Shown here one piece after another: positions 47,638-58,726 of a stretch of DNA of 64,000 bases. The stretch's first letter is position 1; the number at the start of each line of letters is the position of its first letter. The notes below the pieces were generated by a model. The model searched no databases. It was not told where the DNA came from and was given only the letters and a program-made list of their open reading frames with translations. Both the position numbers and the translations under genes were made by a program. The DNA is from Paramecium tetraurelia (Eukaryota > Ciliophora > Oligohymenophorea > Peniculida > Parameciidae), in the NCBI RefSeq assembly GCF_000165425.1, contig NW_001799626.1, forward strand, positions 298,287 to 362,286. The letters run 5' to 3'.

Positions 47638-47724
47638 ATGTCTAGATATAGAGATGGATATTGGAATAGCTTGAAGGGTCAAGAAATTACAGAATCTTTA
47701 GAGGAAACTAATGGTTTGAAATGA
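47638..47724 (+). CDS. Possible very small protein (28 aa)
   Basis: ATG 47638 to TGA 47722-47724, product beginning MSRYRDGYWNSLKGQEITE and ending NGLK. It lies alone between the divergent B-box gene and SmD1. The G/C content and lack of poly-A/T look more gene-like than the flanks, but it may be chance. Confidence 0.25.
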   Translation: MSRYRDGYWNSLKGQEITESLEETNGLK

Positions 47725-47778
47725 TATAATATAATAATTAAAACTTTTGTAGATAAATATTATTTTATTGAGTGATTT

Positions 47779-48158
47779 ATGAAATTAGTCAGATTTCTTA
47801 TGAAACTCAAAAATGAGTAGGTGATTGTGGAATTGAAGAATGGCACAGTTGTTTTGGGCACAATAACTGGAGTAGATGTAAGAATGAATACTCATTTGAG
47901 CAAAGTGAAATTGACATTAAAAGGCAAGAATCCTGTAGGATTAGATTAATTAACAATAAGAGGTTTAGAAAACGATAATTAATATGAATAGGAAATAATA
48001 TAAGATATTTCCACTTATCCGAGAATTTATAGATAGACAATCTATTGGTGGATGAATCAATATCTAAATCTAAAAAGGTGAAGGCAGGAATGGAAAAGAA
48101 TGATCCAAATTTTAAGAGAAAGAAGAAGAACAAGGTCACTCGTTTACCAAGAAGATGA
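47779..48158 (+). CDS. SMD1: Small nuclear ribonucleoprotein SmD1
   Basis: A 29-nt intron is removed after LTIRG. The product starts [20 protein letters not shown], then [20 protein letters not shown], and [13 protein letters not shown]. These are the Sm1 and Sm2 motifs of SmD1 nearly residue for residue ([10 protein letters not shown], [20 protein letters not shown], IRGNNIRYxxLP). The C-terminus is Lys/Arg-rich ([13 protein letters not shown]) rather than the RG repeat of animals. About 116 aa, the usual length. It is a core component of the spliceosomal snRNPs, which process the very short introns seen in this window. TGA 48156-48158. Confidence 0.93.
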
Positions 48159-48326
48159 ATAAGTATTATATCATACATCAAATAAATATAAAGTTTATAT
48201 AAGCATTTATTTGCATACTCGATTAAGTTTTGATTCAATGCAAATTCATAATAAAAGTACTCAATTTTTAATCATTATTATTGCAATACAAAATGATATT
48301 ACATAACATAAATTAATATATAATTC

Positions 48327-51300
48327 ATGTCAGAAGTACTTTAGGAGGAAAAAAATCCTTCACAATCTTAGGATAACTCACTTGAAAAGCAAAATTATAG
48401 GATACCAAAGCAAACTCTAGTGTAAATAGTGAGTGCAGCATAGGAGAGGTTATTGGCAGAAGAGATTGAGGAACTAGAAAAAATTAAGGGTATGGAGACG
48501 ATCGAAAGAGGATTAAAAACCAATTTTGAGAGAGGATTAAAAGGAGATGACTTTAGAGAGAGAGAACTGTTCTATGGAAGTAATCAAAAACCTAAGTCAT
48601 TTTCAAAAACATACTATGAAATTATCTTATAGTGTTTCGAAGTAAAAAATGAGAATAATTATAGGATTACATGATACGAGCATTATTGGTGGCTTCAATA
48701 CTGTCTATTATAATAGGAGTCTTAACTGCAGACGAGGATTGCCGTTCATTAGCTTGGATAGAGGGATTTGCATTATTTATGGCCATTTTCATCTGCTGTA
48801 ATGTGGCAGCAATAAATGTATAAATAAGTGCCATAATTAGGATTATTAGAAGGAAAAGTAATTATAAAGTTTCAATGAGAAAACACCAAATCAATAGATG
48901 GTAACTGTGTTGAGAGATGGGAAACAAACAGTATTAGATTCTAGTAGGATTCTGGTTGGAGATATAATTTAATTGTAAGAAGGGTTGCAAATTCCAGCAG
49001 ATGGATTTGTTATATAAGCAGAAGCATTGAAAGTCGATGTATGTTCTACTTATATTATGTAAAAAGGAAAGTGCAATAACTGGTGAGACTCAGCCAATAA
49101 AGAAAGATACTTATGAGAATTGTAAATAGAAGAAAGACGAATTATGGGATGAAAAGAATTCCTTGTACAAATATGATATTCCCTCTCCAGTGTTGTTGAG
49201 TGGTGCAACAATATTGTAAGGAGAGGGTAAAATGGTAGTGGCAGTAGTGGGAGAAGCAAGTTGTATTGGTAAGATCTCATCTTTAGAAGAAAAAGAAGTA
49301 TAATAGACTGTTTTATAAGCGAAATTAGAAGCGGTAAGTTCAAGTGTTGGTTTTTATGGGGTGATATTTTCAGGATTAATATTTATTGTTTTGCTATTTA
49401 GATTTATACTTTAAAGAATTAGAGAAGATACATTTGAAAAGTAACACATTAATGAGTTGCTAAATTTGATTATTGCTTCAATTAGTGTAGTTATAATTGC
49501 AATTCCTGATAGCTTCCCATTTGCTATAACAATTTGTTTGGCATATTCTATTAAAAGAATGTTAAACGACAATATTCTAGTAAAAAAGTTAGCTGCCCTT
49601 GAAATTTCTGGATACATTGACATAATTTGCACAGATAAGACTGGAACATTAACACAGAATAAAATGACTATGGTCAAGATTTGGAATGATGAAACCATAG
49701 ATATTGATGCTTACAGCAATAACCTAAACTTAAGTACGTATTTACCAACTGAAATGCATGAATTATTTATTTAATCATCCATAGTGAATGGAAATGCTGA
49801 GATCAGACCCTAAGAAATAGGAAGTCTAACAGAAGTGGCCTTAATTTTATTTGCTGAGAAATGTGGTATCAATTATGAAAAGGAAAGAGAAATACATCAA
49901 ACAACATTGACTATACCTTTCTCCAGTTAGAGAAAAAGGAGAACAAGTATTATAGGAGGAAAACGACTAGTTGTTCATGGAGGTTCAGAAATTATTGTAG
50001 AAGGATGCAATAAATTCCATTCTAAATCAAAGGGAGTCATCCCTATTGATACTACTCTTCGAAAGTAAATTGAGGATAATTTGAATTTAATGGGTGCTTA
50101 GGCTATAAGAACTTTAGCATTTGCATACAAAGATTTGAATGGAGATGAGGATCTTGTCAGCAAAAATCAAAGGGATGTATATGATATCGAAGCTTAAGAT
50201 CTTACTCTGATTGCTATTGTCGGAATCAAGGATACTTTAAGGTTTGGAATACCATAAGCAATTAGAAGTCTTTAGACTGCTGGAATCAAAGTATAAATGA
50301 TTACTGGAGACAATAAAATCACTTCCAGAGCCATTGCTGAAGATAGTCGGATATTAATTAATAAAAATAAATCTCTTGTTTTAGAAGGACCTGAATTCAT
50401 TCAAAGAGTTGGTAGGTTAGTGTGTAAATGGTGTCAAACACCTGATTGTGATTGTCCAAGTGATCCATCATCTGCCAAAACTTTACGCAAATAAATGAGA
50501 GTTGATACTATTCAAAATTAGGAAGAATTTGATAAAATCTATCCTTAGTTAGATGTGTTGGCTAGAAGCAGACCTGAAGATAAGTATACACTTGTATAAG
50601 GTCTATAAGAACGAGGACATGTTGTAGCTGTAGCTGGAGATGGTACTAACGATGGTAACATATGTATTTTACTATTATTATAGCTCCTGCATTAAGTAAG
50701 GCTGACGTAGGTATTGCTCTTGGTATTTCAGCAACTGAAATAGCCTAGAAAAGTGCCTCTATCATATTGTTAGATGACAATTTTAGTTCGATTATCAAAT
50801 TAATTTTTTGGGGTAGGAATATTTAAGACTCAATTAAGAAATTGATTCAATTTCAATTAACAGCCATCATTGTGATTGTAGCTACGACTTTAATATCTTC
50901 TATTTTTATTAAACAAGAAATCTTTAAGCCCATATAATTACTTTGGATTAACTTAATAATAGATTCCTTTGCATCTTTAGCCCTTGCAACTGAAGCTCCC
51001 TCTCCAAATATATTAAGAAGGAAATGTGAGGATAAAAATGCGCCCATTATAAATTCCAGAATGCTCAAACACATTTTAGGATAGGCCACCTATCAAATTG
51101 TTATCATATCAATTCTTTTGTTTTATGCTCATACCTTTGTTCCTGAATTTAAGGGAGAAGAAGATGAATAATTATACTATACGGGTAAATTACAATTCAA
51201 ATATTCGAATACTTACTTTGACCAGAATAGTAAGCTTCACACCTGTCCTGATTATGAGGATCATTGTAATCTTATCTCTTAGGGCACAGAGTATAATGTA

Positions 51301-51777
51301 AATGGAACAGAAAACTACCTCACTTTTTATAAAAAAACCTATATTTCTTCTAGATAATTTACATTTATATTTAACACTTTTGTAATGATGCAATTATTCA
51401 ATTTTTTTAATGCTAGAAGAATCAAAGATGAGTTGAATATTTTCTAAGGAATATTTAGGAATACAGTATTTTTAATTACATTTTTTGGAATCCTTGTGTT
51501 GTAAATTCTTATTGTTACTTATGGAGGAATAGTGTTTCACTGCTATTCATTTAATGGGCTTCGTATTGAATAATGGTATATAAACTTATAGATATTTAGG
51601 TTAATTTGCATATATTTTGCACTAGGAGGATTGGTTGTTAGGTCAATACTAATACTAATTCCGAATTCAATGCTGGAGATTTTTACAGGAAATGTTTCTA
51701 GAAAGAGTCGTAAATTGCAACCTCATTATCAAGTCATAGAATTTAAAAATCTCAAGAATTAAACTTAAGAGAATTGA
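48327..51777 (+). CDS. Plasma-membrane-type Ca2+-transporting P-type ATPase (PMCA, P2B)
   Basis: ATG 48327 (MSEVLQEEKNPSQSQDNSLE). Short introns occur near 48640, 48820 and 50655. Motifs in order: M1-M2 (LLVASILSIIIGVLTADED), the ITGET loop (ESAITGETQPIKKD), M4 IIAIPDSFPFAITICLAYSI (PMCA carry PEGLP in M4; here IPDSFP), CTDKTGTLTQNKMTM with the phosphorylated Asp, MITGDNKITSRAIAEDS, VAGDGTNDAPALSKADVG and M5-M6 LLWINLIIDSFASLALATE. About 1,120 residues; TGA 51775-51777. It should export Ca2+ from the cytosol, or from cortical stores. The C-terminus is short (HYQVIEFKNLKNQTQEN) with no clear calmodulin-binding helix. The M4 PEGLP-to-PDSFP change is notable. Confidence 0.92.
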
Positions 51778-51823
51778 TCATATAAAATAATTATAATTAA
51801 TAATCTAAATATTCGGAATTAAA

Positions 51824-53052
51824 ATGCAGGAAGTAAATGAAAGAAAAATGTCAACAATCACAAAGAATGATAATGTTTTGGATTTGGTTAAGATCAAAGT
51901 TAGATTAGATGAACATTTTTATATATTCTCTCGTTTCATGATAAGCAGAATGTTAACATTGTCTAGAATAAAAAAATTAGATGCCATCTAAATCGCCAAA
52001 GACATTAAAAAATAATTAATAGATAGGAATTCTCTTGAAATTAGTTCAATGAACTAGAAGTTATTATCTTTTAGACAATGAATAAATTAGGATATTAGAA
52101 TAACATCCAAAAATATCAAATGGTTTCAAAGTACTAAATCAAACAATCGTAGTTTCTATCGACACAGAACTCCTATGATCATCATCATTTTTGGTGCCCC
52201 AAGCATAGGAAAATCTCTATTAGCAAATAACTTAGCAGAAAGACTTAATATCTCAAATGTCTTACAAACTGATATTGTGGAAATGGTTATGAGGAGTATA
52301 AATCCAGAGTAATCCACTTATGATGAAAATGAAGATTTCATTCCTAAATTTAAGAAAGTAAAAGAATTAGAATTAATTAAGAGAATTGCAGATTGATCAG
52401 AAGAGGAGTTTCAACCGATATATCTAAATGTTTATCTGAGGGCAAAGCAGTCATTATTGAAGGAAGTGCAGCAATGCCAGAATATTATTTAGAAGCTATT
52501 GATCACTCAGATCCTGAGGATGATCAACAATAATTTCAATTAATTGAAAGCTTCACTTAAAATGATATTAAACTCAAAAAACCTCAAAGAAAAGATTTGT
52601 TACTTTTTAATTAATAGAAAAAATTAAACACACAATTTAAAATCATCTTCCCATAACCAGATTTAGATGTAGAAGATGAATAAAAAGTTCAAAAACTATT
52701 AAAATTAAGCAAAGATTTGGATAAGATTGTAAATCTTTGATACATTCAATTAGGATTAATCTCATTCAATGATTTTAGGTTTCTTGCCAATCTTATCTAA
52801 AAATGACCACTTATATAATATTGAAAATAACACAATTAAAAAGATACCAAAAGACTTAATCGAGGAAAAATTAAATTAATTTTAATCTATTCAAAATGAA
52901 CTATTAAAATAAAGAAATAAATGCATTCTCTTACCTATTAATCTACATAATTTAGAAGAAACACTAGTAATATATATATATTATATAAGGACACGATGCA
53001 TGATATCATATTATAAAAAATATTAGATCAATCCACTGGATATAAAAGGTGA
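51824..53052 (+). CDS. 2-phosphoglycerate-kinase-like protein (ATP-cone plus P-loop kinase), with an in-frame TGA
   Basis: ATG 51824 (MQEVNERKMSTITKND). An ATP-cone-like region (RLDEHFYIFSRFMISRML) is followed by a P-loop kinase: MIIIIFGAPSIGKSLLANNL, AERLNISNVLQTDIVEMVM, and after a 26-nt intron NCRLIRRGVSTDISKCLSEG and KAVIIEGSAAMPEYYL. Later introns (25 nt near 52728, 23 nt near 52971) lead to LEETLDTMHDIILQKI and TGA 53050-53052. The VLQTDIxxxVMR motif is typical of archaeal-type 2-phosphoglycerate kinase homologues, which ciliates carry in multiple copies. One TGA (52079-52081) lies in frame between SFRQ and INQDIRITSKNIKW; no normal-length intron removes it. The gene may be a pseudogene or contain an error. 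Confidence 0.68.
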
Positions 53053-53107
53053 AATTGTAATATATATATATATATCAAATACCAAAATAGTTATTACAAA
53101 AATGCTT

Positions 53108-54869
53108 TCATTCGAATTTAGAAACTGCCAAATCTTCTGAACTATCTTCTTGCTTTATTTATAATCCATTTATAGAATTAAAACTATCATCAGTTATCTT
53201 ACTTTTAATTTCAGGAGCATCAATTTACTCTTCTATTTCATTGGCTGTTTAATTTGGACTAAAATTTTACTCAAGCTGTTGACTGCTTAAATAAAATTGC
53301 TCATTCGTGCTTCCTTATTATTAATTCTAAGATTATTATGAAGATAATCGATGGTTATAAGATGACAATCCAAGGGGTCTAGTAAATGTGCTTGAAAACT
53401 TTCCGTATTTTGTTTGATATTCTGAATTATCACCTTCATAATACAAATCTTTAACTCCTTGACTGACTTAGGAGTATTTATAACCGAATTCGTTATCAGT
53501 CTTGCTATCATCGAACTGCTCATGAGAAAAATGGCTGCCATTTTAGAATTCTTGAGTATGTCGAAGAAAACTCTATACTGCTTTCTTTTATAACTAAGTT
53601 TATGCTGTAAATTTGTTTGAGTTAGATTTTGCATAAACAGGAGGTTTATTCATATTAACTTCTTCTATCACTTATAAGCCAGTTGCCAATTTAATTGTTT
53701 TCTCTAGCAAACACTCCTAAGAGAGCTACTTAGTTAGATTTCCACCAATTTATGATAACTTTTTAGATCTATTTGATGAAATCTAAGATAATTATCCTTT
53801 TGAATTTAAGGCTTAGTTTTGATTTAAAGCCTAATTTTGAATTTGTAATGATTGTAATGGTTGTTATTATGATAAACTTTTAGTTTGGAATTGATTTTTT
53901 TAATTTGAAGATTATTTCTAGTGTGATAGCTGTGCTCTTTTTGGATTTTAATTTAAAGCTTAAGTTTATGACTTAGTTTTTAGTCCTGAATGCGAATTTT
54001 TTTATAATTCTTAAGGGTTTGAGTATTTTTACTTGCTCTAGTTTTTTTTACTATCCGATTCTGTTTATACTATTTTTTCTTGAGAATTTGATATTGTAGA
54101 TAGGCGTCTTTGTTATGAAGAACCAAATTGATTTTTTCTTAATTCTGTCTTTTCTGATTATGCTCTTGTGCTGTTTGGCAATAGTTCTAATATTCGCTTC
54201 TCACAAATCTTCTAAATTAAGCAATGTCCATCACTAAATTAGGAAATTAGTATACTTAATATTATTAGTCTAAGTACCCTCATAGATCTTCTTTAATCTA
54301 CAAAGAGAATGAATGCTCAGCATTCTGAATTAAAGTTCGGTGTCTTTAAAGAAGCTTTCAATATCAAACGAAAGACTGATCCATTTATTGGTTAGTATAA
54401 AAGCACTTGAGATCTTGACTTCATCTAACTTTTTGCTATAGGCTTGTTGTAGATTGGGACTGACTACTATTTTGAAATACTTGTATCTATAAATATTAGA
54501 GGATTACTTCTTATTTATTGGAAAGTTCAAGTATAAATTTTAGTTTTTCAATCAAATACATTTGAATGTATATTTTAGAACCTTTAATTTAAACTTCATT
54601 GGAATTATGATAGGTGAATAAATTAGAAGGTCCAACTTTTAGAACAAAACCTCTATATGAATATTAATTTATACTTTTCGTTGTTTTATCAAATATAACA
54701 TTCTCAGATTATTGAGACTTCAGTTCTATCTATAGAGATGCATCTTACCTCTACAATCAAACAAAGTATTCTCTTGGCTTATCTTTGGTAAGTGAATCAT
54801 TAGTACAACTGTAAATATTATATTTAATAAATCATAAAACTAATTAATGCAAAAAAGAGTTAGCGACAT
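53108..54869 (-). CDS. CFAP20-domain-containing protein (CFAP20DC-like)
   Basis: ATG 54869 (MSLTLFCINYCTNDSLTKDK) with introns of 32 nt and 33 nt near the start. The N-terminal domain reads YFIELKSQQSENVIFDKTTK, GFVLKVGPSNLF, YFKIVVSPNLQQAY, then ISSAFILTNKWISLSFDIES and FRMLSIHSLCRLKKIYEG. This matches the beta-rich CFAP20 (DUF667) fold, in which the last strand is SANCKLRKIF-like. The C-terminal half is a long Gln/Asn/Ser/Lys-rich helical tail (KTRASKNTQTLKNYKKIR) ending DSSEDLAVSKFE. CFAP20-domain proteins bind the inner junction of ciliary microtubule doublets. TGA 53108-53110. The domain call is by eye but consistent over its length. Confidence 0.6.
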
Positions 54870-55179
54870 TACTACTTTAAAAATTCGAACCACCAATCCA
54901 AACGGTTTTCATAAATCATAACTTTCTTAGACATCTCTCAAAGTGACCAGCCCTTTTTTAACCAGAGACTCGATCAAACGAGAGATAATATTCAAATTCC
55001 ATAATCCGTTTAGGAGATCCTCTTCCCTAACTTTTAATTAAGATCTTTGACATCTGTAATTGCCTTGTTACTTACCTTAAATTATATATGTCAATACATC
55101 TATTACAAAGTTTCAGGATATAAATATTTTGGATGTGTATTATATGAATTGGGTGCATTTTACGCAGCTGATGTGATTA
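54870..55179. other. Unassigned 310-bp stretch with a protein-like minus-strand segment
   Basis: On the minus strand, about 55050 to 54909 reads VREEDLLNGLWNLNIISRLI and ESLVKKGLVTLRDVQESYDL before a TGA, which looks like the end of a small helical (winged-helix-like) protein. I could not find a start for it in the window. It may be a remnant, or an exon of a gene I could not assemble. Confidence 0.35.
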
Positions 55180-55737
55180 ATGAATGTACTAATCATTTGG
55201 AATTAAGATGAGTACTATAGATACATTACTGGGACGTTGTATTTTGGCAGTATATACAATGCTATCATTTTTGTGATTACATTCACAATGTAAGCCTATA
55301 CTTTAGAATACTTATTGGGAAAGTTTGTGTTTTTTATATATTTAAATGCAGGAATCTATGGTTTAGTGTTCTCAGCCTTGATTTATAAAAATTCTATCAC
55401 CACAGGAAATTGCGGAATTATTTTTACCGTCCTAGTTCTCTATGGGTCTAACCTAATTAAGAAATATCATGAGATGGAAAATGCCAAAGCCATCTTAGGC
55501 CTTTTTTTTATACTTTTAATTTTAAACTTTTTAACCATTTTAGAAACTCAAAATACTAATATTTGCATAGTGACTGGCGGAATAATTAATGGGATTGGTA
55601 TATCAATCTTTATTCATTTTCGTAATATCAATGAAAAATCAAAAAAAGTTACCTATATTATATTATTTGTAATTTATTCTGTTGAAATAATGCTGTTTGG
55701 ATTGTTGCAGAATGTAGATGTTGATAAAATATTCTAA
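55180..55737 (+). CDS. Polytopic membrane protein (about six helices), possibly rhomboid-like
   Basis: ATG 55180 (MNVLIIWNQDEYYRYITG) opens a single frame of 185 residues. Helices: TLYFGSIYNAIIFVITFTM, FVFFIYLNAGIYGLVFSALI, GIIFTVLVLYGSNLI, ILGLFFILLILNFLTIL, CIVTGGIINGIGISIFI and YIILFVIYSVEIMLFGLL. The topology (six helices, short loops, first loop with charged WNQDEYYRYITG) recalls rhomboid-fold pseudoproteases such as UBAC2, but no Ser/His catalytic pair is seen. An in-frame ATG at 55144 is cut off by a TGA. TGA 55735-55737. Confidence 0.55.
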
Positions 55738-55839
55738 ATTAATTTATTTTGTTGACGTATAAATTTATTTCTAAGAATTACTCTATTTTCTAAAATAGTA
55801 TTTGTAATATCATTTTTTATATAATAATTAAAAATAAAA

Positions 55840-57044
55840 ATGGATAACTAAGAAACTAAAGAAAATCAAGAAAAATAATTTATTTGTATTGACCCAAAAT
55901 GCGATTAATAAAATAGATTATTCAAATCGAAAAATGAGAATCATCCTCATAAGTCTCATGATCATTAAGTATACTCTGAATTCTAAAAACTAATTCGTGC
56001 ATAATTTCCATAATAAATTAGAGAATAGATTAATCAATAATTTAGCAAAGATGAATTGATTAAAGCAATCCAAACGCGATCTGTATAAATGCATGAGTCC
56101 GTTAAAAATTTTGAAGAAAATCTAATTAAGTATATGTAACTCATTATGAATCTTTAGAACTATCGAAGCATATGATATTTTGGGTGCTGATAAAGCTTCA
56201 ATTAATCAAACTTTAAGTTAATTAAATGAACAAAATCCTCCATAACAACTTAATATTTAAGGATTAATGCATGTGCTAAAATTCAATAAATTGGGTCCCC
56301 AAAAGGTTTTGGAAAAATGGAAAAGGGAAAACGATATCATCCTCAAAGAACTTAGCACTTAAGCAGATGCAGCCTTAAAAACTCTAGGGAATGTAACCAT
56401 TTCAAGTTATATGCACATTTAACATTTATAAAGCCCATTGATTTTATAAAAGTAATTCCTAATTCTATATGTAGAATGCACTTTGCTTGGAGTTAAAGTT
56501 ATAAGGCAAGTTCTATTACAATCAGAGAAGATGCAGCATATGAGAAAGGAAATTCAATGGGATTGATTTGTATCTAATAGATTTTGGAAAAAGATTAAGT
56601 ACAAAGTCTCACCATTGATGTTAAAGAAAGAGCTGGAGTATTGTAAAATTGAATAATTAGAATCTTTACATAGGAGTGGTCGATATGAATGAAAGAAAGT
56701 AAAGAGGTAGAAAAGCATTCAGTTTCCATGATTGGAATGAATCAGGACATGGATTATATCTGCTCTATCATGGAGGATGTAGAAGAATCTCCTTATACTA
56801 GATGTTTTTAGTTCGAATGATCCATCAATAAATAGTAAGAAGGCTGGTTTTACGTTTGATTAAAGCGACAAGATTATTCTAACTTGGAATGGGCCCGAGC
56901 ATGCTGTCACTATTCTTAAGGTAGGAAGTAGTCATGTAATAATCAAAAAAATTATATTAGCAATTTACATTCAAAGTTAATCCTGATGGATAATATCATT
57001 TTGCAGCAGGTTTGTTCAAATGTGAGATAAGGTTGCTTGAATGA
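55840..57044 (+). CDS. Zinc-finger protein with SPRY/B30.2-like C-terminal domain
   Basis: ATG 55840 (MDNQETKENQEKQFICIDPK). A CX4C...HPHKSHDH cluster near the N-terminus looks like a small zinc-binding B-box-like unit. A helical middle (LKFNKLGPQKVLEKWKREND) follows. After 28, 23, 23 and 23-nt introns the C-terminal domain reads MHFAWSQSYKASSITIRED, LYIGVVDMNE, FSFHDWNESGHGLYLLYHGG, FTFDQSDKIILTWNGPEHAV and VNPDGQYHFAAGLFKCEIRL. This pattern (GVVDMN, beta-strands with W and G, F-x-L closing strand) suits a SPRY/B30.2-like or TRIM-type protein. The last intron would be about 40 nt, unusually long here. TGA 57042-57044. Confidence 0.55.
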
Positions 57045-57386
57045 TTAATTTAATTCTAATGATTAAATAAATATAAAAGAAAACATTTTTATAAATTCAC
57101 CCCTAATAATGTTTTTATTAACAAAATAGTAAGGATTTAAAACTTATTCATCTTGATATTAACATAAAAAGATTTAATCTTATGATAGATAAATTTTCAA
57201 AGAATCATAATGTAGGATTTAATTTTTTTTAATCCTCAATAATTATTTAGAATACAGATAACTCATAAGATTTAATTTGATTTATTATAAAGCTAACTTA
57301 GATTTCATGGCACTTATTATTATGAAAAGGAAATTGAATTATTATATAATATCGAAATTAATTAATTTATAAATTTATTATATAAT
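57045..57386. other. A+T-rich intergenic region
   Basis: Between two plus-strand genes; nothing protein-like or repeat-like stands out. Confidence 0.6.
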
Positions 57387-58035
57387 ATGGCTGACGACTA
57401 CGATGAAGAATTTGGAGAGGTGCATTATTTAAAAAAATAGTTAGCTTGGATTAGTGATTGGTGATTTTAATATTCCATCAAGAGCGTCTGATTTACCCCC
57501 TTAATTCAAGGATCTTTTAGTCCCCAATAAAGTGTAATATGTATTTTGCACAGGAAACATTGGGAATAGAGAAACAACAGATTGGGTAAAGACATTATCT
57601 GGAAATACCCATTTCGTCAAAGGAGACTTTGATGAGTCTAAAGATATTCCTGAAACAAAAATCATATAGATTGGTTCATGGAAATTAGCTTTAGTTCATG
57701 GTCATCAAGTAATAAAAAAAAAATCATCTATTAGATTATCCCTGCTGGAGATGATGAATCATTATACACATTCTTGAAAGAGATGGAAGCAGATGTGCTT
57801 ATAACAGGATTTACTGGTGTCGCTAAGGTTTCAGCTGTAGAGAAAAAATATATTATCAATCCTGGATCAGTCACAGGAGGTTTTAATGGATAATAATAGT
57901 AAAATAAAGGCAATATTTAGATCTATTCCATCATTTTTAATTTTAGAATTTAAAAAGGAAAAAATTTAAGTTTTTATTTACACTCTAGATGGAGATGTAA
58001 AAATAGATAAGCAAGAGTTACCATTATAGAAATGA
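57387..58035 (+). CDS. VPS29: Retromer subunit VPS29
   Basis: ATG 57387 (MADDYDEEFGE) with three introns (25 nt near 57421, 26 nt near 57711, 22 nt near 57899). The rest aligns with VPS29 along its length: LGLVIGDFNIPSRASDLPPQ, FKDLLVPNKVQYVFCTGNIG, TLSGNTHFVKGDFDES, SWKLALVHGHQ, MEADVLITGFTGVAKVSAVE, KKYIINPGSVTGGFNG and SIPSFLILEF. In yeast and human VPS29 the metal site uses DxH, GN, GDFD and GHTH; here DFN and GFTG replace DxH and GHTH, so phosphatase activity is even less likely. It functions in endosome-to-Golgi sorting with VPS35/VPS26. TGA 58033-58035. Confidence 0.92.
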
Positions 58036-58657
58036 ATAAATTAAATCACATTAATATTTTTATGAAAACCAATAATCTTGTCCTGTAAAATCTAGCTCTT
58101 TCTTTAACTTTTCGAAAATCTTTGCTATCAATCTCTTATGAATTTCCTAATTATTACTGTCAATTTTAAAGAAGTCCGTAAATTTCTTTTTATTTTGACT
58201 ATTGATATTGATGAACTCCTTAATAGAATCCAAAATTTTATATGATCCAACTTAGAATAAGAAATTTGAGATCTAGCAAAAATATTGTTTATATCATTCG
58301 AAAAACAATAAACTTAGATAGAAACAAATAATATAAAAATGAAATGTGAAATGATTTATTCCTGCAGTATATGTTTTATTATTTTATTCCATATATAATC
58401 AAAATACTGTTCCAATTTGATACCTTTTATGATTAAAATGTGATTCTAATAAGAAATAGGATACCAAAACACAAATCTTCGCCTTAATTTACTTTTGAGT
58501 CCCCACAATCGCTTAACTAGACTTTTAGAATTAAGATATAACAATCAAGAAAAAGATCTAACTCTGAGTGGTATTTTAATTATGCTTTTACAAGTACAAA
58601 TCTCACAATATTATTATACAAGAATAATGATAAGCTATTAAAAAACAAAATTTTCAT
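58036..58657 (-). CDS. Possible uncharacterised gene; exon structure and stop not resolved
   Basis: A minus-strand ATG at 58657 (MKILFFNSLSLFLYNNI) can be joined by a 22-nt intron to IFFLIVISQFQKSSQAIVGT and KICVLVSYFLLESHFNHKR. Nearer the end, GSYKILDSIKEFININSQNK, KFTDFFKIDSNNQEIHKRLI and FEKLKKELDFTGQDYW read like one helical domain. I could not find clean splice sites to link all parts, there is a TGA between two of them, and the last frame runs into the VPS29 3' end. It may be a real gene with a poorly seen structure or a remnant. Confidence 0.3.
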
Positions 58658-58726
58658 TTATTTAATTATTCTTAATTTGCTAATATATTATGAATTAGAG
58701 AGTAATATCGTTATAAGTAAAATAAA

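Noticed and set aside
52965-53075. Short TA-rich microsatellites as possible internal eliminated sequence remnants
   Set aside because: One lies inside a good 23-nt intron and the other in a 55-bp intergenic gap; no flanking TA-YAG inverted ends are evident.
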